Shown: positions 53,671-62,374 of the stretch, piece after piece
Position numbering within the stretch: the first letter of the stretch is position 1
Layout: every line of letters begins with the position of its first letter
Origin: Limnohabitans sp. MMS-10A-192
GTDB lineage: Bacteria; Pseudomonadota; Gammaproteobacteria; Burkholderiales; Burkholderiaceae_C
Assembly (NCBI RefSeq): GCF_003063335.1
Contig: NZ_NERX01000009.1
Coordinates: 46,093 to 110,092, forward strand
Direction: 5' to 3'
Length of the DNA stretch: 64,000 bases
Notes under the pieces: generated by a model
The model's database searches: none
What the model was told of the DNA's origin: nothing
What the model saw: only the letters and a program-made list of their open reading frames with translations
Made by a program: the position numbers and the translations under genes

Positions 53671-54924
53671 ATGAAAACCATTGCAGTTATTGGCGGCGGC
53701 ATCACCGGCGTCACCACCGCTTATTCCCTGGCCAAACGCGGCTTTGCCGTCACCTTGTTCGAGCGCCATCGCTACGCCGCGATGGAAACCTCTTTTGCCA
53801 ACGGCGGTCAGCTGTCGGCCTCCAACGCCGAAGTCTGGACCCACTGGTCCACCATCCTCAAGGGCATCAAGTGGATGCTCAAAAGCGATGCGCCTTTGTT
53901 GGTCAACCCCGCACCCACTTGGCACAAGCTGTCGTGGTTTGCCGAGTTCATCGCGGCCATGCCCCATTACGAGCGCAACACCGTCGAGACCGCCCGCCTG
54001 GCCGTGGCGGCACGCCAGCACCTGTTTGCCTGGGCGCAAGAAGAGGGCATCGACTTCGATCTGAAAAAAGAAGGCATCTTGCACATCTACCGTGACAAGA
54101 AGGGCTTTGACCATGCTGGTCGCGTCTCGCAAATGCTGGCCAAAGGCGGCTTGCCACGCCGCGCTGTGACGCCCGAAGAAATGAAGGCCATCGAGCCCAC
54201 CTTGGCGGGCACTTATTACGGTGGCTACTTCACCGAAAGCGACTCGACCGGTGACATCCACAAGTTCACCAACGGCCTGGCTGCAGCAGCTGAGCGCCTG
54301 GGCGTGAAGACCTTGTACGGTCAAGACGTCAAGTCGGTGCGCAGCGATGGCCAGCAAGCCGTCATCACGGTGGATGGCGATGAAGGCAGCGTAGTGCACA
54401 CCTTCGACGGCATGGTGGTCTGCGCCGGTGTGGCCAGCCGCGACTTCGCCTCGCAACTGGGTGACCGCGTCAACATCTACCCTGTCAAAGGCTATTCGAT
54501 CACCGTCAACCTGAACGACGAACAAAGCCAGGCAGGGGCCCCCAACGTGAGCTTGCTGGACGACGAAACCAAGCTGGTCACCAGCCGCTTGGGGCTCAAC
54601 CGTTTCCGCGTGGCGGGCACGGCCGAGTTCAACGGTGTGGACCGTGACATCCGCGCTGACCGCATCCGCCCCTTGATCGAGTGGGTGGAGCAGTGCTTCC
54701 CCAAGATCAACACCCGCTCGGTGGTGCCATGGGCCGGCCTGCGCCCCATGATGCCCAACATGATGCCCCGCGTCGGTCGCGGCAGCAAAGCCAACGTGTT
54801 CTACAACACCGGCCACGGCCACCTGGGCTGGACGCTGTCGGCCGTGACCGCCGACATGGTGGGCAATGTGGTGCAAGAAGCCAGCCGCTCGGTGCAGCTG
54901 GCCGCTGTGTTTCAGCCCGCCTGA
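53671..54924 (+). CDS. dadA: D-amino acid dehydrogenase (DadA-type FAD oxidoreductase)
   Basis: 417 residues. FAD-binding Rossmann motif at the N-terminus (IAVIGGGITGVTTAYSLAKRG), DadA-type phrases ETSFANGGQLSASNAEVWTHW and the C-terminal PWAGLRPMMPNMMPRVGR and NTGHGHLGWTLS. It oxidatively deaminates D-amino acids to 2-oxo acids at the inner face of the membrane. The glycine riboswitch upstream hints that glycine is its substrate or signal here, possibly making it functionally a glycine dehydrogenase. Confidence 0.88.
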   Translation: MKTIAVIGGGITGVTTAYSLAKRGFAVTLFERHRYAAMETSFANGGQLSASNAEVWTHWSTILKGIKWMLKSDAPLLVNPAPTWHKLSWFAEFIAAMPHYERNTVETARLAVAARQHLFAWAQEEGIDFDLKKEGILHIYRDKKGFDHAGRVSQMLAKGGLPRRAVTPEEMKAIEPTLAGTYYGGYFTESDSTGDIHKFTNGLAAAAERLGVKTLYGQDVKSVRSDGQQAVITVDGDEGSVVHTFDGMVVCAGVASRDFASQLGDRVNIYPVKGYSITVNLNDEQSQAGAPNVSLLDDETKLVTSRLGLNRFRVAGTAEFNGVDRDIRADRIRPLIEWVEQCFPKINTRSVVPWAGLRPMMPNMMPRVGRGSKANVFYNTGHGHLGWTLSAVTADMVGNVVQEASRSVQLAAVFQPA

Positions 54925-56135
54925 CGCACCCGCCAAAACAGCCAGCTGGCGATGCACAGGTTGAGCAGGTTCCACGCGATGCCATTCAAAAAGGCCGCGT
55001 GGTAGCTGCCGGTCACATCGAACACCCAGCCGGACATCCAACCCCCCAAGGCCATGCCCAGCAGCGTGGCCATGATGACGGCGCCCACCCGGGCGCCGGC
55101 TTCTTTGGGGTCAAAGTGTTCGCGGATGATGATCGCGTAAGCGGGCACGATGCCGCCTTGAAACAGGCCGAACATGGCCGACACCAGGTACAGCGGCACC
55201 AAGCCATCAAAAGGCAAGAACATCAACAGCGCCACGCCCTGCAGCATGGAGCCCAGCAGCAAAGTGCGGATGCCCCCAATGCGGTCGCTGATCACGCCAA
55301 ACACCAGTCGGCTGACGATGCCGCTGGCCAGCATGAGTGAAAGCATCTCCGCCCCGCGTGCCGCGCCAAATCCCAAGTCGGTGCAATAGGCCACGATGTG
55401 CACCTGCGGCATGGACATGGCCACACAACACGCCACACCCGCCACACACAGCAAACCCTGCGCCACAGAAGGCTTGAGGCCAAACGGCCGACTGCGGTCC
55501 AGCACAGGCGCTGCGGCGTTGGCCGGTGCCAGCGTCACCAGCGGTGGGCGTTGGCGCATGCGTGTGGCCAGCAAGAACATGCCCACACCGCAAAAAATGC
55601 CCAGCATGATGTAGGTCTGACGCCAGCCCAAAGTCTCGATGCCGCGCTGCACCAAGGGCGGCCAAATCGTGCCCGCAATGTAATTGCCACTGGCGCAAAT
55701 GGCCACTGCTATGCCTCGGCGGCGGTTCCACCACAAAGCGGTGTCGGCCATCAGCGGCGCAAAGGTCGATGAACTGCCGATGAACCCCATCAGCGCATGC
55801 GCCAGACCAAAGGCCCAGATGCTGCCCGACATGCCCGCCCAGACAAAGCCCCCACACACCGCCAGCGCTCCCACCCACAGCACCGGCATCAGCCCGTGCC
55901 GATCGGCCATGCGACCCGTGAGCAATCCGCCCAAGCCCAGGCTGATCATCATCAGCGTGTAAGGCAACGAGGCATCGGCCCGGCCCACCCCAAACTCGGC
56001 CTGCACCACCGGCAGCACCACCGAGACGATGTACATGCTGCTGTTGCCCAGCACCACCAGCCCCAAGGTGATCAGCAAGCGCCAGGCGGCCTGGCGGGAA
56101 TCGATGAGGGAAGGGTCGGCGGGGAGGGTGTTCAT
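54912..56135 (-). CDS. Major facilitator superfamily transporter
   Basis: 407 residues with 12 predicted membrane helices. MFS loop motif GRMADRHGLMPVLWVGAL after helix 2 and its second-half counterpart FGVISDRIGGIRTLLLGS. It resembles oxalate/formate-antiporter-like or monocarboxylate carriers (MCT/OFA group). Substrate unknown. Convergent with dadA, overlapping by 13 bases. Confidence 0.85.
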   Translation of the reverse strand: MNTLPADPSLIDSRQAAWRLLITLGLVVLGNSSMYIVSVVLPVVQAEFGVGRADASLPYTLMMISLGLGGLLTGRMADRHGLMPVLWVGALAVCGGFVWAGMSGSIWAFGLAHALMGFIGSSSTFAPLMADTALWWNRRRGIAVAICASGNYIAGTIWPPLVQRGIETLGWRQTYIMLGIFCGVGMFLLATRMRQRPPLVTLAPANAAAPVLDRSRPFGLKPSVAQGLLCVAGVACCVAMSMPQVHIVAYCTDLGFGAARGAEMLSLMLASGIVSRLVFGVISDRIGGIRTLLLGSMLQGVALLMFLPFDGLVPLYLVSAMFGLFQGGIVPAYAIIIREHFDPKEAGARVGAVIMATLLGMALGGWMSGWVFDVTGSYHAAFLNGIAWNLLNLCIASWLFWRVRQAG

Positions 56136-56208
56136 CGGGGCAATTTAGCCGATGAGCCGGGGAGGACTTGTCTTGTCGGTTACTGGACTTGGATGATGGG
56201 CAGGCACC

Positions 56209-56370
56209 GTTGAGGTGTCATCCGGCGCTGTTGATGTGCCACCTCAGGCCGTTGAGGAGTCCCAGAGCTGTTGATGTGTCATCCCGGTTATTGATGTGTC
56301 ACTTCGGGGTGTTGTTGCGTCACTTCGGGGTTTGATGTGTCACCCTGGGGTGTTGATGTGTCACCCCGGG
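56209..56370. repeat. Imperfect tandem repeat, about 8 copies of a 20-bp unit
   Basis: Units of 19-21 bp, consensus GTTGATGTGTCACCYCGGG, run without interruption from 56209. The last copy merges into the first REP-like palindrome. Variants include TTGAGGTGTCATCC and TTGTTGCGTCACTTC. No reading frame is conserved. It lies in the 397-bp gene-free gap between the MFS gene and htpG. Confidence 0.85.
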
Positions 56371-56523
56371 CTTGACCCGGGGTCCATCTTCGGTGCCTTG
56401 GCTACGACACAGGTCTGCATGGATCCCGGGTCAAGTCCGGGATGACGCAAGGTGACGTGAATCCCGGATCAGGTCCGGGATGACAAAGAGGGGACGTGGA
56501 TCCCGGATCAAGTCCGGGATGAC
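56359..56523. repeat. Cluster of four REP-like palindromes
   Basis: GTCACCCCGGGCTTGACCCG (56359-56378, continuing to 56386), then three related units with ATCCCGG...CCGGGAT at 56423, 56461 and 56500, spaced 38-39 bp and each ending GATGAC. They match the palindromes at 43609-43678. The last unit ends 10 bp before the htpG stop, so it may protect the htpG mRNA 3' end. Confidence 0.85.
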
Positions 56524-56532
56524 ACGGCGCGA

Positions 56533-58503
56533 TCAACTCAGCAGCGCATTCACCCGCTTCACATAAGCCGCAGGGTCAGCGGGCAAACCGCCTTCGGCCA
56601 ACAGTGCCTGGTCAAACAGGATGTGGGCCAGGTCGTGGAAGTGGACCGAGCCGTCGAGTTTTTTGACCAGCGCGTGTTCGGGGTTGACTTCGAGCACGGG
56701 CTTGACTTCAGGGGCGCTTTGGCCGGCTTGTTTGAGCATGCGGGCCAGTTGCATGCTCATGCCGTCGTCGGTCACCACCAGGCAGGCGGGGCTGTCGACC
56801 AAGCGGCTGGTCACGCGCACGTCTTCGGCTTTGTCTTTGAGCGCTTCTTTCAGCTTGGCCAGCACGGGTTTGAAGGTTTCGGCCGCGTCTTCGGCGGCTT
56901 TCTTTTCTTCTTCGTCTTGCAGCTTGCCCAGGTCGAACGCGCCTTTGGCCACGCTTTGCAACGGGGTGCCGTCAAACTCGTGCACAAAGTTCAGCGCCCA
57001 CTCGTCCACGCGGTCGGTCATGAGCAGCACCTCGATGCCCTTTTTCTTGAAGACTTCGAGTTGCGGGCTGTTCTTGGCTGCCGCCAGGGTGTCGGCGGTG
57101 ATGTAGTAAATCGCGTCTTGGCCTTCTTTCATGCGGGCTTTGTAATCGGCAAAGCTGACGCTCACGGTGTCGTGGGTCGATGAGGCAAAACGCAGCAGTT
57201 TGGACAAACGCGCTTGGTTGCCAAAGTCTTCGCCCAAGCCTTCTTTGAGCACCGCGCCGAACTCAGCGTAGAACTTGGAATACTGACCGAGCTTGGCTTT
57301 GTCTTCTTCACTCAAAACGTCGGTCACGCCATCGGCAGCAGCCTCGGGGGCTTGGTCGTGCTTCGCCAGGTCCTCCAGCATCGACAACACACGCTTGGTG
57401 CAGCCTTCGCGGATGGCTTTGACGTCGCGGCTTTCTTGCAGCAATTCGCGGCTCACGTTCAGGGGCAGGTCGGCCGAGTCCACCACGCCCTTCACAAAGC
57501 GCAGGTAGCTGGGCATCAGCGCTTCGGCTTCGTCCATGATGAAAACGCGCTTGACGTACAGCTTGATGCCCGCCTTCTTGTCGCGGTTCCACAGGTCTTG
57601 CGGGGCCTTGCTGGGGATGTAGAGCAGCTGGGTGTATTCGGTGCTGCCTTCCACGCGGTTGTGTGTCCAGGTCAGCGGGGCTTCAAAGTCGCGGCTGATC
57701 TGTTTGTAGAAGTCGGCGTACTGCTCGTCGCTGATGTCTTTCTTGGAGCGGGACCACAAAGCGCTGGCTTTGTTGATGGTTTCCCACTCGCCGGTCTTGA
57801 CCATGGCGCCGGGCTGGCGGCCACCCTCTTCGTTGTTCGGCTCGATCAACTCGCCGTCTTGCCACTCTTCCTTTTCCATCAAGATGGGCAGGCTGATGTG
57901 GTCGGAGTATTTGCCGACGATTTCCTTGAGCTTCCAGGTGTTGGCGTAGTCCAGCGCTTCTTCGCGCAGGTGCAAGATCACGCTGGTGCCACGCTCTGCG
58001 CGGGTGATGGTCTCGACCTCAAAGTCGCCTGTGCCGCCGCTGATCCAGCGCACGCCTTCGGCCGCTGCCGCGCCTGCACGGCGGGTTTCTACGGTGATTT
58101 TTTCCGCGACGATGAAGCCCGAGTAAAAGCCAACACCGAACTGGCCGATCAGCTGCGCGTCTGATTTTTGGTCGCCGCTCAACTTGCTCATGAAGTCCTT
58201 GGTGCCGCTCTTGGCGATCGTGCCCAGGTGGTCAATGGCTTCTTGCGCCGTCATGCCGATGCCGTTGTCGGTGATGGTCAGCGTCTTGGCGGCTTTGTCA
58301 AAAGACAGGCGCACTTGCAGCTCAGGCGCATCTTCGTACAGGGCGGTGTTGTTCAGCGCTTCAAAGCGCAGCTTGTCGCAGGCGTCAGACGCGTTGGAGA
58401 TCAGCTCGCGCAGGAAAATCTCTTGGTTGGAATACAGCGAATGCGTGACCAGGTGCAGCAGTTGCGCGACTTCGGCCTGAAAGGCATGGGTTTGTTTGCT
58501 CAT
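56533..58503 (-). CDS. htpG: Molecular chaperone HtpG (Hsp90)
   Basis: 656 residues. GHKL ATPase N-terminus ([70 protein letters not shown]), middle domain with the catalytic Arg region, and C-terminal dimerisation domain. Complete. ATP-dependent cytoplasmic chaperone. A sigma-32-like promoter lies 44 bp upstream. Confidence 0.97.
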   Translation of the reverse strand: MSKQTHAFQAEVAQLLHLVTHSLYSNQEIFLRELISNASDACDKLRFEALNNTALYEDAPELQVRLSFDKAAKTLTITDNGIGMTAQEAIDHLGTIAKSGTKDFMSKLSGDQKSDAQLIGQFGVGFYSGFIVAEKITVETRRAGAAAAEGVRWISGGTGDFEVETITRAERGTSVILHLREEALDYANTWKLKEIVGKYSDHISLPILMEKEEWQDGELIEPNNEEGGRQPGAMVKTGEWETINKASALWSRSKKDISDEQYADFYKQISRDFEAPLTWTHNRVEGSTEYTQLLYIPSKAPQDLWNRDKKAGIKLYVKRVFIMDEAEALMPSYLRFVKGVVDSADLPLNVSRELLQESRDVKAIREGCTKRVLSMLEDLAKHDQAPEAAADGVTDVLSEEDKAKLGQYSKFYAEFGAVLKEGLGEDFGNQARLSKLLRFASSTHDTVSVSFADYKARMKEGQDAIYYITADTLAAAKNSPQLEVFKKKGIEVLLMTDRVDEWALNFVHEFDGTPLQSVAKGAFDLGKLQDEEEKKAAEDAAETFKPVLAKLKEALKDKAEDVRVTSRLVDSPACLVVTDDGMSMQLARMLKQAGQSAPEVKPVLEVNPEHALVKKLDGSVHFHDLAHILFDQALLAEGGLPADPAAYVKRVNALLS

Positions 58504-58529
58504 ATCAATTCAAAAAGTAAAAATCAAAA

Positions 58530-58558
58530 AACCAAAACGCCCCACAGTTAGGGGCGTT
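58530..58558 (-). terminator. Rho-independent terminator of the pseudouridine synthase gene
   Basis: On the minus strand: AACGCCCC, loop TAACTGT, GGGGCGTT, then TTGGTTTTTTG. The stem is 8 bp (58536-58543 with 58551-58558). It separates the synthase gene from htpG, although the -10 box of the htpG promoter lies within it. Confidence 0.85.
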
Positions 58559-58573
58559 GGTCGGGGTTTCAAG
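58547..58573 (-). promoter_or_regulatory. Sigma-32 (heat-shock) type promoter for htpG
   Basis: Minus strand: CTTGAA (58573-58568), 13-bp spacer, CCCCTAAC (58554-58547), close to the sigma-32 consensus CTTGAA-N13-15-CCCCATnT. It lies between the synthase stop and htpG. The -10 element overlaps the terminator stem. Confidence 0.6.
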
Positions 58574-58578
58574 AGGGG

Positions 58579-59487
58579 TCAGAAGGACTCGTTGGGCCCC
58601 AGGTAGCGCCAGGTCCCAGCCGGCATTTGGCCCAGCTGCACGCCACCCATGCGGATGCGTTTGAGGCCCACCACTTTCAGGCCGACTTGTTCGCACATGC
58701 GGCGGATCTGGCGCTTTTTGCCTTCGGTCAGCACAAAGCGCAGCTGTTCGGGGTTTTGCCAGTCCACTTTGGCGGGTTTGAGGGGTTTGCCATCCAGGCT
58801 CAGTCCGTGGCGCAGGCGCTCGAGCAGTGCCTTGGGAAACACGGCTTGCACGTTGGCGCTGACGCGGTCGAAGTCGCCAATGGTGGTCAGCTGGTTGGCT
58901 TTGCCGCCATAGGTGGCCGACGCGGCGGTGGCGGCGGCGGTGTTTTCGTGGCCGGTGTAGGCCACGCGCACCAAGTACTCTTTTTCCATCTCCGAGTCTT
59001 CGCCGATCAACTGGCGCGCCACGCGGCCGTCTTGCGTCAGCACCAGCAAGCCCGTGGAGTCGATGTCCAGGCGTCCGGCCGGGGCCAAACCGCGCAGGTG
59101 GGGTGGTGTGAAACGCAGCTTGGACGGGTCGCCGCCCCAGTGGCTGCGCGGGTTGATGAGGGTGATGGCCGGCTCGTGCCCGTCTTCGGCTTGGCCGCTC
59201 ACATAGCCCATGGGCTTGTGCAAAAGAATAGTCACTTGCCGGTCTTGTTGTTGCTCGGCGGCTTTGTCGATGGTGATGCGGTCCGACAGCGTGACTTGCT
59301 GGCCCATGCTGGCGGGCAGGCCATTGACCTTGACCCAGCCTTGTTCGATCCAGGCATCGGCTTCGCGGCGCGAGCACATGCGCAGCTCGGCCATGCGTTT
59401 GTTGAGGCGCGAGGTGCCGCTGGGGGCAGCCGCTTCGCCTTTGCCTTCGGGGCGGGGGGCGCGTTTAAAAGCCGGGGGCTGGGTCAT
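58579..59487 (-). CDS. 23S rRNA pseudouridine synthase, RsuA/RluB/E/F family
   Basis: 302 residues. N-terminal S4 domain ([34 protein letters not shown]), the catalytic Asp motif [26 protein letters not shown], and the family end [31 protein letters not shown]. The closest subgroup appears to be RluF-like, but the target uridine cannot be assigned from sequence alone. A basic, Ala-rich N-terminal extension of about 25 residues precedes the S4 domain. Confidence 0.88.
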   Translation of the reverse strand: MTQPPAFKRAPRPEGKGEAAAPSGTSRLNKRMAELRMCSRREADAWIEQGWVKVNGLPASMGQQVTLSDRITIDKAAEQQQDRQVTILLHKPMGYVSGQAEDGHEPAITLINPRSHWGGDPSKLRFTPPHLRGLAPAGRLDIDSTGLLVLTQDGRVARQLIGEDSEMEKEYLVRVAYTGHENTAAATAASATYGGKANQLTTIGDFDRVSANVQAVFPKALLERLRHGLSLDGKPLKPAKVDWQNPEQLRFVLTEGKKRQIRRMCEQVGLKVVGLKRIRMGGVQLGQMPAGTWRYLGPNESF

Positions 59488-59557
59488 GGGTGTACTGAAT
59501 CAAAAAAGGGGCCAAATTGGCTGGGTGACCATTGTCCCTTTTTTTGATCAGAACCCT

Positions 59558-60196
59558 TCAGGGGCTGTGTGCAAAAAAGTGCGCCAGGTCCTTGAGTTGC
59601 GCATCGTTGATGCCGTAAAGCGCTGCAGCCATGACGGTGTCGCGGCCCGGGCCGGGGTTGTCGCGGTATTCCTTCATCACGTTGCGCAAAAACTCTTCTT
59701 GCTGGCTGGCCAGTCGTGGCACTTGGTCACGGCCTTGGTGGCTGGGCAGGTGGCAGGTGCCGCACAGGGCCGCTTTGGCCAGTTCTTTACCGCGCTGAAA
59801 GCTTTGGGCATCTACCGTTCCTTTGGCTGGAGCGGGTGCAGGCTGGGCCGAGAAGTAGCGCGCCAGGGCGGTCAATTCGGCATCGGGCACACCGTCGAGC
59901 GAACCCTTCATGGCCGGTATGTCGCGCAGGCCTTCGCGGATCAACACCAACTGGTTTTCAATGAACACACGGGGCTGAGCGGCCAAGGAGGGGATGGCCG
60001 GGATTTGTGACACACCGCCAGGGCCATGGCAGGCCATGCACAGGGCGGCGCGCTCGGGGGCTTTGATGCTGGCATTGACTTGGGCTGTGCCTGAAACGGC
60101 CGGTGCAGCGGTTTGCGCCAGCACCGGCCAGGCCGTCAAGCCGGCGCTCAACACCAGGGCGGCTGCCCTGGTGTGCAGCTTGCGCTTACTTGGCAT
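59558..60196 (-). CDS. Periplasmic di-haem cytochrome c (c4-like)
   Basis: 212 residues from the ATG at 60196. Signal peptide (AAALVLSAGLTAWPVLAQ). Two haem motifs, CMACH near residue 55 and CGTCH near 148, each in a cytochrome-c domain with a distal Met candidate (DIPAMKGSLDG, DTVMAAALYG). Its start overlaps the end of the dehydrogenase gene by 11 bases, so it is almost certainly the electron acceptor of that enzyme. Confidence 0.87.
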   Translation of the reverse strand: MPSKRKLHTRAAALVLSAGLTAWPVLAQTAAPAVSGTAQVNASIKAPERAALCMACHGPGGVSQIPAIPSLAAQPRVFIENQLVLIREGLRDIPAMKGSLDGVPDAELTALARYFSAQPAPAPAKGTVDAQSFQRGKELAKAALCGTCHLPSHQGRDQVPRLASQQEEFLRNVMKEYRDNPGPGRDTVMAAALYGINDAQLKDLAHFFAHSP

Positions 60197-61397
60197 ACGA
60201 GATGCGGTAGATGGCGCCCAGTTGCTCGTCCGAGACCAGCATGGAGCCATCGGGCATTTGCAGCATGTAAGTGGGGCGGCCCCAGAAGCTGTTGTCTGCG
60301 TCGTCTTTGAAGCCAGTCAGGAAGGGCGTGATCTTGGCGTTTTTGCCATCCGCATCGGTGGTGACGGTGACCACGTCATAGCCAAACTTCTGCGTGCGGT
60401 TCCAAGAGCCTTTGCGCGCCACAAACAAGGTGTTTTTGTATTCGGCTGGGAACATGTTGCCGGTGTAGAACTTCACGCCCATGACGGCAGCGTGGGGTCC
60501 CATGGTGGTCACGGGCAAGTTCACGCCATCGCAGGCTTTGTCTTTGACGATGTCGCGGTCAGGAATGCCATTGGCGTGGCAGTAAGGGAAACCGAAGTTC
60601 AGACCGGTTTTGGGCATGCGGTTGAGTTCGTCTTCCGGGCCGTTGTCCCCCATCCAGTCGCGGCCATGGTCGCTGAACCACATTTCCTGGGTGACGGGAT
60701 GCCAATCAAAGCCCTGTGTGTTGCGCACACCAGTGGCGATCACTTCCATGCCCGAACCGTCGGCGTTGTAGCGGCGGATCTGGGCGTATTCGGCACCAGG
60801 CTCGCAGATGTTGCAAGGTGCGCCAAAAGGCACATACAGCTTGCCGTCCGGACCAAAGCTCAGGTACTTCCAGTTGTGGTGTTGCAGTGGTGGCAGCTTG
60901 AACGCTGCGGTCATGTCCACCGGCTGCGCATTGGGGTTGGCTTCGATGTTGTCAAAACGCAGGGCTTTGTCAACGGACATGACGTAGAGGTTGCCCTTGT
61001 GCAAGGTGACGGCGGGTTGGTTCAGCTTGTCCACGAGCACGCGGCTGGTGCGCTCCTTGCCGTTGTCGCTGATTTCATAAACGCGGCCCAGGCCGCGTGT
61101 GCCGGCGTAAATCTTGCCGCTCTCGCCTCGGCTCATGGCTCGGATGCCAGGCGTGCCAGTGGACCAGATTTCGGCCTTGAAGCCTGGTGGCAATTTGAGC
61201 TTGTTCAGGGGAATGTCGGCAGCGGGTGTGACGGTCAGCTTGCCCGCCAAAGGCGCCAAGGTGGAGTTGGCGTTGTCGGCATTCATGCCTTGCTTCCAGG
61301 CTGGAGGGGGCGCGGCCGGCGCGGCTGTTTGGGCCATCGTTTGACCGATCCCGAGCGCCAAAGCTGCGGCACTGACTGCGATTTTCTTGAACATCAT
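60186..61397 (-). CDS. Sorbosone dehydrogenase family protein (putative PQQ-dependent beta-propeller)
   Basis: 403 residues. Signal peptide (KKIAVSAAALALGIGQTMAQ). Six-bladed propeller of the soluble glucose/sorbosone dehydrogenase type: LKLPPGFKAEIWSTGTPGIRAMSRGESGKIYAGTRG, VRNTQGFDWHPVTQEMWFSDHGRDWMGDNGPEDELNR and RPTYMLQMPDGSMLVSDEQLGAIYRISY. The family uses PQQ to oxidise aldoses or aldehydes in the periplasm. The ATG at 61397 has Shine-Dalgarno AGGAG; another ATG is 3 bases later. Operon with the cytochrome c gene. Confidence 0.83.
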   Translation of the reverse strand: MMFKKIAVSAAALALGIGQTMAQTAAPAAPPPAWKQGMNADNANSTLAPLAGKLTVTPAADIPLNKLKLPPGFKAEIWSTGTPGIRAMSRGESGKIYAGTRGLGRVYEISDNGKERTSRVLVDKLNQPAVTLHKGNLYVMSVDKALRFDNIEANPNAQPVDMTAAFKLPPLQHHNWKYLSFGPDGKLYVPFGAPCNICEPGAEYAQIRRYNADGSGMEVIATGVRNTQGFDWHPVTQEMWFSDHGRDWMGDNGPEDELNRMPKTGLNFGFPYCHANGIPDRDIVKDKACDGVNLPVTTMGPHAAVMGVKFYTGNMFPAEYKNTLFVARKGSWNRTQKFGYDVVTVTTDADGKNAKITPFLTGFKDDADNSFWGRPTYMLQMPDGSMLVSDEQLGAIYRISYAK

Positions 61398-61518
61398 TAA
61401 GCTCCTGAGGGGTGACGAATGAACACGCGCAAGCGTAGTGGCCTCAATCCTCGCCAGATACAGGGTTATTGCTGAGGACAATTGGTTTTGCGTCGCCCAT
61501 ATGACATGGTTGTTTGCC

Positions 61519-62226
61519 TTAAAAAGAGGCCGTGCGCAGCCCCTGCAAATCCAGAATCCGCAAGCCGCCGTATTCCACCCGGATGAGCTGCCGCTCTTCC
61601 AGCACTTTGAGGGCTTCGTTCACGCGTTGACGCGACAAACCCACCAGATAGGCCAGCTCTTGCTGGGTGATGCGCAGCACATCACCCACACCCGAGAACA
61701 GCACCGGGTTGAACAACGCAGCCAGGTGGCGGGCCAGGCGCAGTTCGGGGTTGTTCATGCGGTCGAGCTCGCGTGCGGCAATGAATTGGCCCAGGCGCTC
61801 ATTGAGCTGGTTCATGATGAAACGGTTGAAGCCCAGAGAGTGGTCGATCAACCAGTGAAAGGTGTCCACCGGCAAGCCCGCCACCACGCTGGCGCGCAGG
61901 GGCTGGATGTTGTAACGGTAGATCTCGCGCTTGAGGGCGGTGCCTTCGCCGAACCAGCCGCCAGGCGGCACACCGGTGAAGGTCATGGTCTGGCCGCTTT
62001 CGTTGTCGCTGCTCATCTTGAGCAGGCCCGAGACGACGCCAAACCAGTAGGTGGCGGGCCGGCCAACGCGGCAGACGTAGTCACCCGGCTGCGGGTCGCT
62101 GACCACCAGTTCGGATTCGATCTGTTGTCGCTCGTTGGCCGTCAGCAAACTGAGCCACGGGATGCTGGTGAGTTCTTCGGCGGTCGGGCTGCGGCGGCGC
62201 TGGTGGACGCTGGGTGTGGTGGCCAT
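61519..62226 (-). CDS. Crp/Fnr family transcriptional regulator
   Basis: 235 residues from the ATG at 62226. Cyclic-nucleotide-binding fold (LVVSDPQPGDYVCRVGRPATYWFGVVSGLLKMSS, VPPGGWFGEGTALKREIYRYNIQPLRASVVAGLP) and C-terminal HTH (ITQQELAYLVGLSRQRVNEALKVLEERQLIRVEYGG). No Fe-S cysteines. Divergent from the acyl-CoA ligase, with a palindrome between, so it probably controls that ligase operon. Effector perhaps an acyl-CoA; not determined. Confidence 0.87.
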   Translation of the reverse strand: MATTPSVHQRRRSPTAEELTSIPWLSLLTANERQQIESELVVSDPQPGDYVCRVGRPATYWFGVVSGLLKMSSDNESGQTMTFTGVPPGGWFGEGTALKREIYRYNIQPLRASVVAGLPVDTFHWLIDHSLGFNRFIMNQLNERLGQFIAARELDRMNNPELRLARHLAALFNPVLFSGVGDVLRITQQELAYLVGLSRQRVNEALKVLEERQLIRVEYGGLRILDLQGLRTASF

Positions 62227-62272
62227 GGCAAGTGTCAGACTCAGGTCAGTTGTGATAGGGGTCTTCCCTGAA

Positions 62273-62290
62273 TTGTCGTCGAAACGACAA
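62273..62290. promoter_or_regulatory. Putative Crp/Fnr-family operator in divergent region
   Basis: TTGTCGT-CGAA-ACGACAA, perfect 7-bp arms with a 4-bp centre, the geometry of a Crp/Fnr-type site. It is 46 bp from the regulator start and 84 bp from the ligase start. Confidence 0.55.
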
Positions 62291-62374
62291 CTTGGCGTCA
62301 AATGCAGGCCTACTATCCGCATCAGTTCAGTTGCAGCCACCTTTGCTGCAGCGCTTTTGGAGACAGGCTACGTG

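Noticed and set aside
56209..56523. CRISPR array.
   Set aside because: Repeats are short, imperfect and directly contiguous or palindromic, with no regular unique spacers and no cas genes.
58505..59377. Alternative minus-strand frame of 290 codons overlapping the pseudouridine synthase.
   Set aside because: Arg/Ala/Pro-rich out-of-frame product; the in-frame synthase has S4 and catalytic Asp motifs.
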